Shown: piece by piece, positions 15,465-23,063 of the stretch
Position numbering within the stretch: the stretch's first letter is position 1
Layout of the letters: every line of letters starts with the position of its first letter
From: DAMCZI01 sp032095175
Lineage (GTDB): Bacteria > Bacillota > Clostridia > Clostridiales > Caloramatoraceae
NCBI GenBank assembly: GCA_032095175.1
Contig: DAMCZI010000052.1
Coordinates: forward strand, 1-31,702
DNA: 31,702 bases
Direction: 5' to 3'
Position numbers and translations under genes: made by a program
The notes under the pieces: model-generated
Told to the model about the DNA's origin: nothing
Seen by the model: the letters and a program-made list of their open reading frames with translations, nothing else
Database searches by the model: none

Positions 15465-16430
15465 TTACCTATTCACATCCATATATCCTTTTATTTCATT
15501 AATTAGCTTTTCCTTAACATCATCTAAACTTCCTATAATAGTGCATCCTGCCGCTCTTATATGCCCGCCGCCTCCAAAGATTTCAGCAATTTTTCTAACA
15601 TCAACATAATGCTTAGACCTTAAGCTTACCTTATATTTTTCTTCTTCTTTTTCCTTTATAAACACAGCAACCTCAACACCATCTATTTCTCTTGCAATGT
15701 TTACAAGCTCCTCTGCATCTTCATCCTTTGCACCACATTCTTTTAGCATTCCCCTTGTAACATTAATCATGGACACCTTTCCATCTACATACATCTCAAG
15801 GGTGCTGGTTACCTTTGACATAAGCTTTACCTGGCTAATAGATTTTTTGTCAAATATTAAACTGTTTATCTCCGTAAAATCTATTCCTGTATTTATCAAA
15901 TCTCCAGCTATTGAGAAGGTCATAGATGTAGTATTGGAATATCTAAATCCCCCTGTATCTGTTAACATTGATGTATACAAGCATGCTGCAGTATCCTTTG
16001 AAATTTCAAAGCCATTTATCTTCAATATCTGATAAATCATTTCTCCTGTACTAGAAGCATTGGAATCAACGATATTCAAGTGTCCAAAAAGTTTATTGGA
16101 AATATGATGATCTATGTTTATTACCCTTTTAGAACTTGATATTATATTACTTGCTTGACCAAGCCTTTCCTCATCACCACAATCAAGCACAAAAAAACAG
16201 CTGTATTGCCCGTTTTTTTCAGGAGTTCTTATATCCTGAAATCCTGGTAGAAAGGAGTATTTATCCGGAAGAACATCGTCTATAAAAAGATCGACTTTTT
16301 TCCCAATAGATTTCAATGTGTTGTACAAACCAAGCATTGACCCCATACTATCACCATCAGGTGAAGTATGGGATGCAATTGCAAAGTTATCCTCTTCCTT
16401 TATTAACCTTCCAATTTCAACATGCAGCAT
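15465..16430 (-). CDS. nrnA: Bifunctional oligoribonuclease/PAP phosphatase NrnA
   Basis: NrnA is a DHH-DHHA1 phosphoesterase that removes the last short RNA oligomers (nanoRNA) and dephosphorylates 3'-phosphoadenosine 5'-phosphate. Metal-binding motifs are in place: H21, D25 and D27 in HTSPDGDS, D83 in LDCGD, and DHH at 107-109. The DHHA1 substrate motif GGGGHIRAAG is at 286-295. Length 321 is normal. Its ATG overlaps the rbfA stop as TAATG, with GGAGATG upstream. The setting between rbfA and truB is conserved in Firmicutes. RecJ-like or c-di-AMP-specific relatives are less likely given the length and the context. Confidence 0.95.
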   Translation of the reverse strand: MLHVEIGRLIKEEDNFAIASHTSPDGDSMGSMLGLYNTLKSIGKKVDLFIDDVLPDKYSFLPGFQDIRTPEKNGQYSCFFVLDCGDEERLGQASNIISSSKRVINIDHHISNKLFGHLNIVDSNASSTGEMIYQILKINGFEISKDTAACLYTSMLTDTGGFRYSNTTSMTFSIAGDLINTGIDFTEINSLIFDKKSISQVKLMSKVTSTLEMYVDGKVSMINVTRGMLKECGAKDEDAEELVNIAREIDGVEVAVFIKEKEEEKYKVSLRSKHYVDVRKIAEIFGGGGHIRAAGCTIIGSLDDVKEKLINEIKGYMDVNR

Positions 16431-16777
16431 TATTCTTTGTTCATCTCCTTTATTATCTTTGAAATATTGATTCCATACTCGATGGAATTATCAATTTCAA
16501 AGATTATTTCTGGAGTATATCTTAATTTAATCCTAGAGCCTATTTCTCTTCTGATAAAACCAGCTGCACTATTTAATCCTTCAATACATTTTTTCCCTTG
16601 TTCTTCATCGCCATATACGCTTATATATGCCTTGGCATATCTTAAATCCTTAGTTACATCTACATGAATTACTGAGGTTAGCATTGGAATCCTTGGATCC
16701 TTTAATTCATTTTGAATTATAAGACTTAACTCTTTTTTTATTTCTTCTGAAAGCCTAGATGTTCTATTGTTTGCCAT
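16430..16777 (-). CDS. rbfA: 30S ribosome-binding factor RbfA
   Basis: RbfA binds immature 30S subunits, aids 16S rRNA 5'-end maturation, and is needed for growth in the cold. The 115-residue KH-like protein has the family pattern: NRTSRLSEEIKKELSLIIQN, DPRIPMLTSVIHVDVTKDLRYAKAYIS (shown as landmark, residues about 28-54) and a late RIKLRYTPEIIFEIDNSIEYG. ATG 16777 is chosen six bases after AGAGGTG; the frame opens nine bases earlier at a GTG inside that site. infB ends 15 bases upstream and nrnA overlaps its stop, placing it firmly in the rimP-to-ribF operon. Confidence 0.96.
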   Translation of the reverse strand: MANNRTSRLSEEIKKELSLIIQNELKDPRIPMLTSVIHVDVTKDLRYAKAYISVYGDEEQGKKCIEGLNSAAGFIRREIGSRIKLRYTPEIIFEIDNSIEYGINISKIIKEMNKE

Positions 16778-16792
16778 ATAACACACCTCTTC

Positions 16793-18946
16793 TTATGCTC
16801 TTTGTATCTGCTCCATTGTATAGCTTTCTATTGTGTCGCCTTCCTTTATATCATTGAACTTTTCTATTGTAACTCCACATTCAAATCCTGCACTTACTTC
16901 CTTTGCATCATCTTTAAATCTCTTTAAAGAACTAATTTTTCCTTCAAATACAACTATTCCATCTCTAATTATTCTTACATCATTATTTCTATTTATTTTT
17001 CCATCTTCTACATAGCATCCAGCTATAGTTCCAACACTTGAAACCTTAAAGGTTGTTCTAACAGTAAGCTTTGCAGTTACTACTTCTTTGTATTCAGGAT
17101 CAAGCATACCTTTCATTGCAGCTGTTATATCATCTACAGCGTTGTAAATTACTCTGTAGGTTTTTATCTCAACATTCTCTTTCTCTGCTGACTGTCTTGC
17201 CATGGTATCAGGCCTTACATTGAAGCCTATTACTATTGCATTTGATGCAGATGCAAGGGTAATATCAGTTTCTGTAATTGCACCAACACCACCATGAATA
17301 ACCTTTACTCTTACCTCTTCGTTTGATAGTTTTTCAAGAGACTGCCTAAGAGCTTCAACAGATCCCTGTACATCAGCCTTTATTATAATATTAAGATCCT
17401 TAACCTTACCTTCTTTAATCTGATTAAATAGATCCTCTAAAGATACCTTTGCAGTGCTTGCATAGTGCACTTCTCTTTCCTTATTCCTTCTTATTTCAGA
17501 TATTTGTCTTGCAGTTTTCTCATCATCTACACAATAGAATAAATCTCCTGCATTTGGAACCTCTGATAATCCAACTACCTCAACTGGTATTGAAGGTCCT
17601 GCAGATTTTACCTTTCTTCCTTTATCATCTACCATTGCTCTTACCTTACCAAAAGCAGCACCTGCAACAATAGAATCTCCTACCCTAAGGGTACCATTTT
17701 GAACAAGTACTGTAGCAACCGGGCCTCTACCCTTGTCAAGCAGTGCTTCAACTATAGTTCCCTTTGCTGCTCTTTCAGGGTCTGCCTTTAATTCCTGCAT
17801 CTCAGAAACTAACAATATCATTTCAAGAAGATTATCAATTCCTTCCTTTGATTTAGCGGATACTGGAACACATATAGTATCTCCGCCCCAATCTTCAGAA
17901 ATAAGTCCATATTCTGTTAGCTCCTGTTTTACCTTATCAGGATTGGCTTGAGGTTTATCTATCTTGTTTACAGCAACTATTATTGGTACATTTGCGGCCT
18001 TGGCATGGTTAATGGCTTCAATAGTCTGAGGCATAACACCATCATCAGCTGCAACAACAAGTATAGCTATATCAGTAACCTGTGCACCTCTTGATCTCAT
18101 TGCAGTAAATGCTTCATGGCCTGGGGTATCAAGGAAAACTATGGTATTATCGTTTATCTTTACTGTATAAGCACCAATATGCTGTGTAATTCCTCCAGCT
18201 TCTGTTGATGTTACTCTTGCATGCCTTATTGCATCAAGTAATGATGTCTTTCCATGGTCAACGTGACCCATAACTGTTACAACTGGTGGTCTTGGTCTTA
18301 AATCCTCTTCACTATCCTCATAATCATTTATAAGTATTTCTTCCTTTTCCTTAACTACTTCCTTATCAAGAAGCAGATTATATTGTTCTGCTATCTTTTC
18401 AGCTATTTCAAAGGATATTTCATGATTTATTGAGGCAACTACACCACTTAAAAGCAGCTTTTTAATTATTTCAGCTACAGGCTTTCTTAACTTATTAGCA
18501 AAATCTCCAACTTTAATAGCTTCAGGAATAATTATTATACCTGATTCTAATTCTTCTTTTTCTCTTTTTTCATCTTCCATTTGGGTATTTTTCTTTATCT
18601 TTTCATTTCTTATTTTTCTTCTAATTTTTTCACTTTTTTTATAATCATCACTCATCAAATCAAGATCATCATAATCTTCTTCGGTAATTGTTTCAGTAAT
18701 TGTTTCAGTAATTGTTTCAGTGCTAGTATCTTCAACTTTTTCAATATTTTTATCCATATCTTGCCCCTTACTATTTTTTTCTTTCATACCTTCTACAAAT
18801 TCCATAATTATATTTGCTTCATCGCCTTCTATAACACTCATATGACTTTTTACTTCAATACCAAATTCCTTGTATATTAAATCTATCAATTCTTTACTTG
18901 GCATATCCAACTGCTTTGCCAATTCATGTATTCTAAACTTTGACAA
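16793..18946 (-). CDS. infB: Translation initiation factor IF-2
   Basis: IF-2 is the GTPase that brings initiator fMet-tRNA to the 30S subunit and promotes subunit joining. Order of parts: IF2_N fold (about 1-50), charged linker, second IF2_N fold (about 140-190), GTPase domain with G1 GHVDHGKT (227-234), G3 DTPGH (273-277), G4 NKID (327-330) and SAKS, then domains II, III and IV that bind fMet-tRNA. The start chosen is TTG 18946, six bases after GGGGGTG, giving an N-terminus (M)SKFRIHELAKQL like other clostridial IF-2. An ATG 15 bases upstream would precede its own Shine-Dalgarno. The start overlaps the ylxQ end. The linker has a 12-base triplicate at 18684-18719. Confidence 0.97.
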   Translation of the reverse strand: MSKFRIHELAKQLDMPSKELIDLIYKEFGIEVKSHMSVIEGDEANIIMEFVEGMKEKNSKGQDMDKNIEKVEDTSTETITETITETITEEDYDDLDLMSDDYKKSEKIRRKIRNEKIKKNTQMEDEKREKEELESGIIIIPEAIKVGDFANKLRKPVAEIIKKLLLSGVVASINHEISFEIAEKIAEQYNLLLDKEVVKEKEEILINDYEDSEEDLRPRPPVVTVMGHVDHGKTSLLDAIRHARVTSTEAGGITQHIGAYTVKINDNTIVFLDTPGHEAFTAMRSRGAQVTDIAILVVAADDGVMPQTIEAINHAKAANVPIIVAVNKIDKPQANPDKVKQELTEYGLISEDWGGDTICVPVSAKSKEGIDNLLEMILLVSEMQELKADPERAAKGTIVEALLDKGRGPVATVLVQNGTLRVGDSIVAGAAFGKVRAMVDDKGRKVKSAGPSIPVEVVGLSEVPNAGDLFYCVDDEKTARQISEIRRNKEREVHYASTAKVSLEDLFNQIKEGKVKDLNIIIKADVQGSVEALRQSLEKLSNEEVRVKVIHGGVGAITETDITLASASNAIVIGFNVRPDTMARQSAEKENVEIKTYRVIYNAVDDITAAMKGMLDPEYKEVVTAKLTVRTTFKVSSVGTIAGCYVEDGKINRNNDVRIIRDGIVVFEGKISSLKRFKDDAKEVSAGFECGVTIEKFNDIKEGDTIESYTMEQIQRA
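18684..18719. repeat. Three exact 12-base repeats inside infB
   Basis: GTAATTGTTTCA is repeated three times without change, in frame, encoding three Thr-Glu-Thr-Ile-type tetrapeptides in the IF-2 linker. It is a coding minisatellite that could change copy number without breaking the frame. Confidence 0.95.
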
Positions 18947-19268
18947 TACCGTCACCCCCATTTATATTGTGGTTCACCTTGTTCAAGAATGCCTTTGCAA
19001 AACCATCATCCTTTATTGAAATAACTGATGTTAGCCCTTTTCCTATGTGTGAACCCAGATCAGCCTTTAATCCAAAGTTAACATAATTTACATTATGTTT
19101 ATCAGCTAATCCTTTGAACCTATCCTTTGTATTTTCACTGGAGTCCTCTGCAATTATTAACAAAAGACATTTTTTCTTTTTGATATCCATTTCAACAACC
19201 TCATCACCAGAGGATAACTTTCCAGCTTTTTTTATTAAACCTAAAAAGGAATAGATATCATTATGCAT
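18933..19268 (-). CDS. ylxQ: L7Ae-family RNA-binding protein YlxQ
   Basis: The 111-residue product belongs to the L7Ae/L30e/S12e family that binds kink-turn RNA. It has the N-terminal FLGLIKKAGKLSSGDEVVE helix-strand unit, the central LLLIIAEDSSENTKDRF strand-helix, and the later VISIKDDGFAKAFL. Such small proteins regularly sit between rnpM (ylxR) and infB in Firmicutes. Their cellular role is uncertain. ATG 19268 is preferred (GAGGGATG upstream and a typical MHNDIYSFLGL start), overlapping the rnpM end by 8 bases; ATG 19280 is a possible longer start. The 3' end overlaps infB by 14 bases. Confidence 0.9.
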   Translation of the reverse strand: MHNDIYSFLGLIKKAGKLSSGDEVVEMDIKKKKCLLLIIAEDSSENTKDRFKGLADKHNVNYVNFGLKADLGSHIGKGLTSVISIKDDGFAKAFLNKVNHNINGGDGIVKV

Positions 19269-19527
19269 TATTAAGTTCATCCCTCAATCCATTGTATATT
19301 TCTTCGCTTATACTTGTTTCAAAGGCTTTTTCAAGCCTCTTCTGCTTTATTGCTTTCTCAAGGCATTCTGAACTTTTGCATATATAAGCACCACGCCCTG
19401 GGGATTTTCCTGTGAGGTCAACCTTTATATTCCCTTCAGCATTTTTTACAACTCGAATTAATTCTTTTTTTTGCTTCATAGTCTGGCAGCCGATACACAT
19501 TCTTTGTGGAATCTTTTTGGCCTTCAT
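19261..19527 (-). CDS. rnpM: RnpM (YlxR) RNA-binding protein
   Basis: The 88-residue protein is of the YlxR/DUF448 family, renamed RnpM in Bacillus subtilis after it was reported to bind and modulate RNase P RNA. Hallmarks are PQRMCIGCQTMKQKKELIRVV near the N-terminus (residues 7-27, with a CxxC pair), KVDLTGKSPGRGAYIC in the middle (GRGAY), and a lysine-rich helix after it. Start ATG 19527 follows GGGGGTTGA. It begins 21 bases after nusA and overlaps ylxQ, so the three genes are co-transcribed. Whether the clostridial protein also acts on RNase P is an inference from the family. Confidence 0.92.
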   Translation of the reverse strand: MKAKKIPQRMCIGCQTMKQKKELIRVVKNAEGNIKVDLTGKSPGRGAYICKSSECLEKAIKQKRLEKAFETSISEEIYNGLRDELNNA

Positions 19528-19548
19528 ATTTAATCAACCCCCAATACT

Positions 19549-20616
19549 TTATTCTTCACCTTCAGGTATATCCTGAACCTGGGATTCCTGAACCTGGGAT
19601 TGGCTTTTTATATCAATCTTCCATCCAGTAAGCTTTGCTGCAAGTCTTGCATTTTGACCTTCTTTACCAATTGCAAGGGATAACTGATAATCCTGAACTA
19701 CAACCTTGGCACTCTTCTGTTCTTCATTTAATTCAACGTTTATAACCTTTGCAGGACTTAATGCATTTGCTATGAACTCTGATGAATCCTTACTCCACTT
19801 AACAATGTCTATCTTTTCACCCTTTAGTTCATTTACTATATTTTGAACTCTTATTCCCTTTGGACCTACACAAGCTCCAGTAGCATCAACATTTTCATCC
19901 CTTGAGTATACAGCAATCTTAGTTCTGGAACCTGCTTCCCTTGCGATGCTCTTTATTTCCACAGTTCCATCGAATATTTCAGGAACTTCCATCTCAAATA
20001 GTCTTTTTACAAGTCCTGGATGAGTTCTTGAAATTATGATGTTAGGTCCCTTTGTTGTCCATTTAACTTCAACAACATAAAGCTTTAACATATCACCATG
20101 GTTATATTGCTCATTGGGCATCTGTTCAGTAGGAGTAATAAGAGTTTCAATCCTTCCAAGATCCACAAGAACATTCTGTTTTTCCTTCTTTTGTACTATT
20201 CCTGTAATAATATCGTTTTCTTTCTCAGAAAACTCCTTAAATATTATTTCTCTTTCTGCTTCTCTTATCTTTTGTATTACATTTTGCTTAACATTTTGTG
20301 CAGCAACTCTTCCAAAATCATTTAGATGCATTTCAATATCAACTATATCATCAATCTGATACATTTTATTTATTTTTTTAGCATCTTCAAGGCTCATTTC
20401 TTCAGCGCTGTCCTCAACCTCTTCTACAACCTTCTTTTGAGCATAAATTCCCAAATCACCTGTTTCCCTGTTTACAATAACCTTAATTGCAGTACCATAA
20501 TTTTTTTTGTAAGCTGTGGTCAGGGCTGATTCAAGAGCTGTAAAAATCAATTCCCTATCAATCCCCTTTTGTTTTACTATATCCCCCAAAGCTTCTATCA
20601 ATTCATTAGTATTCAT
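19549..20616 (-). CDS. nusA: Transcription termination/antitermination factor NusA
   Basis: NusA binds RNA polymerase and the emerging RNA, and influences pausing, intrinsic termination and antitermination. Domains in order: N-terminal polymerase-binding domain (about 1-130), S1 (about 133-200, with IITGIVQKKEKQNVLVDLGR), KH1 (about 230-275, with GPKGIRVQNIVNELKGEKID) and KH2 (about 300-345, with AIGKEGQNARLAAKLTGWKI). The length of 355 is typical of Firmicutes, which lack the C-terminal acidic repeats. ATG 20616 follows AAGGAGG, which overlaps the rimP stop region. The last residues are a duplicated pentapeptide (see 19571-19600). In Bacillus, NusA affects its own operon. Confidence 0.97.
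   Translation of the reverse strand: MNTNELIEALGDIVKQKGIDRELIFTALESALTTAYKKNYGTAIKVIVNRETGDLGIYAQKKVVEEVEDSAEEMSLEDAKKINKMYQIDDIVDIEMHLNDFGRVAAQNVKQNVIQKIREAEREIIFKEFSEKENDIITGIVQKKEKQNVLVDLGRIETLITPTEQMPNEQYNHGDMLKLYVVEVKWTTKGPNIIISRTHPGLVKRLFEMEVPEIFDGTVEIKSIAREAGSRTKIAVYSRDENVDATGACVGPKGIRVQNIVNELKGEKIDIVKWSKDSSEFIANALSPAKVINVELNEEQKSAKVVVQDYQLSLAIGKEGQNARLAAKLTGWKIDIKSQSQVQESQVQDIPEGEE
19571..19600. repeat. Exact 15-base tandem duplication at the 3' end of nusA
   Basis: TCCTGAACCTGGGAT occurs twice in tandem (19571-19585, 19586-19600), in frame. On the coding strand it gives SQVQE followed by SQVQD just before the C-terminus. The perfect identity suggests a recent slip or duplication. 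Confidence 0.95.
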
Positions 20617-20628
20617 CCCTGTACCTCC

Positions 20629-21093
20629 TTAAATCTCCTTTAAATTAACATTTTTAACATTAGCTCTATCAACTTCAATAACTCTTCCCTTGCAATTAAG
20701 TATAATTTTATTTTCAGCTAAGCCTAAAAGCACCCCCTCAATTATATCCTTACCATTATAGTTGTAGGACTCCAAAAATGCTATTTCAATTTTTCTATCC
20801 TTATACCTTTCAAAATCCCTGTCCTTCTTTAATGCTCTATTTATACCCGGAGAAGAAACCTCAAGGTAATAACCAATTTCTATTGGGTCAGCTTCGTCAA
20901 TTTTATCGCTTAGAGGTCTGCTTACAGCTTCGCAATCTTTAATATTTATACCATCTTCCTTATCAATATAAACTCTTAGAAACCAATCTCCCTCTTCTTC
21001 CACAAATTCAACATCAACCAATTCACATTTATTTTCTTCTACAATTGGTAAAGCTATATCTTCTACTGTTTTTACTATGTATTCTATGTCCAT
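20629..21093 (-). CDS. rimP: Ribosome maturation factor RimP
   Basis: RimP assists late maturation of the 30S subunit. The 154-residue protein shows the two-domain pattern: an N-terminal alpha/beta domain with LVDVEFVEEEGDWFLRVYID (about 25-44), INIKDCEAVSRPLSDKID and YYLEVSSPGINRALKKDRDF (about 78-97), then a small SH3-like barrel with IEGVLLGLAENKIIL. Start ATG 21093 is preceded by GAGGAGGTC. It heads the rimP-nusA-rnpM-ylxQ-infB-rbfA-nrnA-truB-ribF operon, driven by a strong promoter at 21223-21251 with a leader of about 120 bases containing a perfect hairpin. Confidence 0.96.
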   Translation of the reverse strand: MDIEYIVKTVEDIALPIVEENKCELVDVEFVEEEGDWFLRVYIDKEDGINIKDCEAVSRPLSDKIDEADPIEIGYYLEVSSPGINRALKKDRDFERYKDRKIEIAFLESYNYNGKDIIEGVLLGLAENKIILNCKGRVIEVDRANVKNVNLKEI

Positions 21094-21165
21094 ACAAGAC
21101 CTCCTCGTTTGATTATTCGTTTTTTGTAGTATTTGTAAAATTAGTACAGTTATACTCTAACATAA

Positions 21166-21196
21166 GATAAAGAGTGGGGACTCCCCACTCTTTATC
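21166..21196 (-). promoter_or_regulatory. Perfect hairpin in the rimP operon leader
   Basis: GATAAAGAGTGGGG and CCCCACTCTTTATC form an uninterrupted 14-bp stem around a 3-base loop, about 20 bases after the predicted transcription start. No T tract follows on the minus strand (TTATGTTAGAG), so it is not a standard terminator. It may be a stabilising 5' hairpin, a pause site or a protein-binding site. Confidence 0.8.
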
Positions 21197-21222
21197 GTCA
21201 TTTTTATTATGCCTCAATCTGA

Positions 21223-21251
21223 ATTATAGCATTAGGTTTCATTTTTGGCAA
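21223..21251 (-). promoter_or_regulatory. Promoter of the rimP-nusA-infB operon
   Basis: TTGCCA (21246-21251), a 17-base spacer and TATAAT (21223-21228), with TGC just before the -10 (extended -10). It lies between the glycosyltransferase gene and rimP, about 130 bases before rimP. Confidence 0.8.
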
Positions 21252-21274
21252 GTTAAAACAATGAAAGCTGTATT

Positions 21275-21356
21275 AGGCACATTAAAAAAATAAATAAGTC
21301 ATCTTACTCGTCCTTTTTAATTGGCAATCTGACTCATTTATTTTTTTAATGTGCCT
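21275..21356. repeat. Long inverted repeat with AGGCAC ends, after the glycosyltransferase gene
   Basis: The arms 21275-21301 and 21330-21356 pair over 27 bases with one mismatch, starting AGGCACATTAAAAAAATAAA. The palindrome abuts the stop codon of the glycosyltransferase gene. On the minus strand the second arm contains TTATTTATTTTTTTAATG, so transcription could stop within it. The ends match the inverted repeat at 6818-6898, though the interiors do not. Confidence 0.8.
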
Positions 21357-21982
21357 TACATCCTTATACATTTAACTATCTGCCAGTACATTCTCATTCT
21401 TTCACCAAATCCATGTATCAGTCCTAATTTTTCTTCCTTCATAACATGGGTTAATTCACTCAGTTTTACCTCTAGCAGCCTAAGGTTATTTCTTTTAACA
21501 GCCCTTGTTAGTGCTGTTTCTATACCATATCTGGTAATTTCAAAATCATGAATATATTTTATAGTACTTCTTTTCATTGCCCTTTGTCCTGACAGGTATG
21601 GTGCAACCTTTTGTGCAAGATCAGTTAAGAATCTTCCATTTTGAAATATTCCAACCGTCATATCAGCTTTATCAGATATGACAGGTGCTACTAAAGCTGC
21701 AACATGCTCCTTTGTAAGCCCCAATAAATCCGCATCCAAAAAGAGAATGATATCTTCATTACAGAAATCAATGCCTGTCTTCATTGCTGCTCCCTTTCCA
21801 CGATTTTCCTCTAGTTCAATGGTAATTGCTCCATGAACCCTGGATACTTCAGAAGTTTTATCTGTTGATCCATCACTTACTACAATTATACTATTTATTA
21901 TTCCAGCGGCTTTTACAGCATCAATTACATTTCCAATCGTACCTTCTTCATTGTATGCAGGGATAACACATGCAGCCTTCAT
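21356..21982 (-). CDS. Family 2 glycosyltransferase
   Basis: The 208-residue protein is a compact GT-A fold transferase. The N-terminal VIPAYNEEGTIGNVI, the VVSDGSTDKT nucleotide-sugar loop, the NRGKGAAMKTGI segment and the metal-binding DAD (83-85 in FLDADLLGL) are standard for family 2, and closest in style to small polyprenyl-phosphate or glucosyl-3-phosphoglycerate synthase-like enzymes. Donor and acceptor cannot be predicted. There are no transmembrane segments. ATG 21982 is preferred, eight bases after AAAGGTG; a GTG nine bases earlier is part of that site. It starts 21 bases after ispG and ends at a long inverted repeat. In many clostridia polC occupies this interval. Confidence 0.88.
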   Translation of the reverse strand: MKAACVIPAYNEEGTIGNVIDAVKAAGIINSIIVVSDGSTDKTSEVSRVHGAITIELEENRGKGAAMKTGIDFCNEDIILFLDADLLGLTKEHVAALVAPVISDKADMTVGIFQNGRFLTDLAQKVAPYLSGQRAMKRSTIKYIHDFEITRYGIETALTRAVKRNNLRLLEVKLSELTHVMKEEKLGLIHGFGERMRMYWQIVKCIRM

Positions 21983-22003
21983 TAGCTTCACACCTTTAAA
22001 ACA

Positions 22004-23047
22004 TTATATTTTTTCAATCTCTTTTATAAGTTCCTCAAGAAGCTTATCTTCTGAAACCTTTCTTAGTATTTCCCCTTTTTTAAATATTAAACCTTCCCCA
22101 ATTCCACCAGCTATACCTATATCCGCTTCTCTAGCTTCTCCTGGACCATTAACAGCACATCCCATTATTGCTACCTTTATGGGTTTGTTAATATCCTTTA
22201 ACGCTTCCTCTGCCTTTTTAGCAAGGGATATAAGGTCTATATTTGTTCTGCCGCAGGTTGGACATGAAACTATTTCGATACCCATCTTTCTAATTCCACA
22301 GGCCTTTAATATTTCCTTTGCAACCTTAACTTCCTCAACTGGGTTATCTGTTAGGGACACTCTAATAGTATCACCTATCCCTTCGCAAAGAAGGCAGCCT
22401 ATTCCAATTGATGACTTTATGGTTCCGGAAAATATAGTACCTGCCTCTGTAACTCCAAGATGAAGTGGATAATCAGTTTTTTCCGACAGCATTCTGTAGC
22501 TTATTATGTTCTCCATGACATCTGATGATTTAACAGAAATAACTATATCATAAAACCCGAACTTTTCAAGTATGTTTACATGTCTTAGAGCACTTTCAAC
22601 AAGAGCTTCTGAAGATCTTCCATACTTATCAAGGATATCCCTTTCTATTGAGCCAGTATTCACCCCTACCCTTATTGGAATATTCCTATCCTTCGCAGCG
22701 GTAACCACTTCCTTTATTTTAGCTTCGCTTCCTATATTACCAGGATTAATTCTTAATGCATCTACACCACTTTCTATTGATTTCAATGCCAGCTTATAAT
22801 CAAAGTGGATATCTGCAACTAGAGGAATATTGATTTTATTTTTTATACTGTAAATTGCAGTGGCAGCTTCCATATCTGGAACTGCCACTCTTATTATCTC
22901 ACATCCTGCTTTTTCTAATTCATTAATTTGTCTAACAGTCTCATCAATTTTACGTGTATCTGTATTAGCCATGGATTGTATCGTTACAGGAGCATCTCCT
23001 CCAACAAATAAATTACCAACTTTAATTTTTTTAGTAGCTTTTCTCAT
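22004..23047 (-). CDS. ispG: 4-hydroxy-3-methylbut-2-en-1-yl diphosphate synthase IspG
   Basis: IspG (GcpE) reduces methylerythritol cyclodiphosphate to HMBPP in the MEP isoprenoid pathway, using a [4Fe-4S] cluster. The N-terminal TIM barrel contains TIQSMANTDT and LRINPGNIG. The cluster cysteines are at 262 and 265 (SCPTCGRT) and 297 (MGCAVNGPGEA), with the conserved Glu of the GEA motif at about 304. At 347 residues it is typical of bacteria. ATG 23047 is chosen because AGGAGATG precedes it; an ATG 24 bases upstream lies inside the dual-hairpin repeat and has no Shine-Dalgarno. It acts after Dxr (24227-25375) in the same pathway. Confidence 0.97.
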   Translation of the reverse strand: MRKATKKIKVGNLFVGGDAPVTIQSMANTDTRKIDETVRQINELEKAGCEIIRVAVPDMEAATAIYSIKNKINIPLVADIHFDYKLALKSIESGVDALRINPGNIGSEAKIKEVVTAAKDRNIPIRVGVNTGSIERDILDKYGRSSEALVESALRHVNILEKFGFYDIVISVKSSDVMENIISYRMLSEKTDYPLHLGVTEAGTIFSGTIKSSIGIGCLLCEGIGDTIRVSLTDNPVEEVKVAKEILKACGIRKMGIEIVSCPTCGRTNIDLISLAKKAEEALKDINKPIKVAIMGCAVNGPGEAREADIGIAGGIGEGLIFKKGEILRKVSEDKLLEELIKEIEKI

Positions 23048-23063
23048 AAAAACATCTCCTATA

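Noticed and set aside
18947..18961. ATG start of infB at 18961
   Set aside because: The GGGGGTG binding site falls between this ATG and the TTG at 18946; the TTG start gives the conserved IF-2 N-terminus.
21166..21196. Terminator of the glycosyltransferase gene
   Set aside because: It lies downstream of the rimP promoter and lacks a T tract, so it is called a leader hairpin.
21951..22463. Open frame of 170 codons on the plus strand
   Set aside because: Antisense to ispG and the glycosyltransferase start; no ribosome binding site and no family resemblance.
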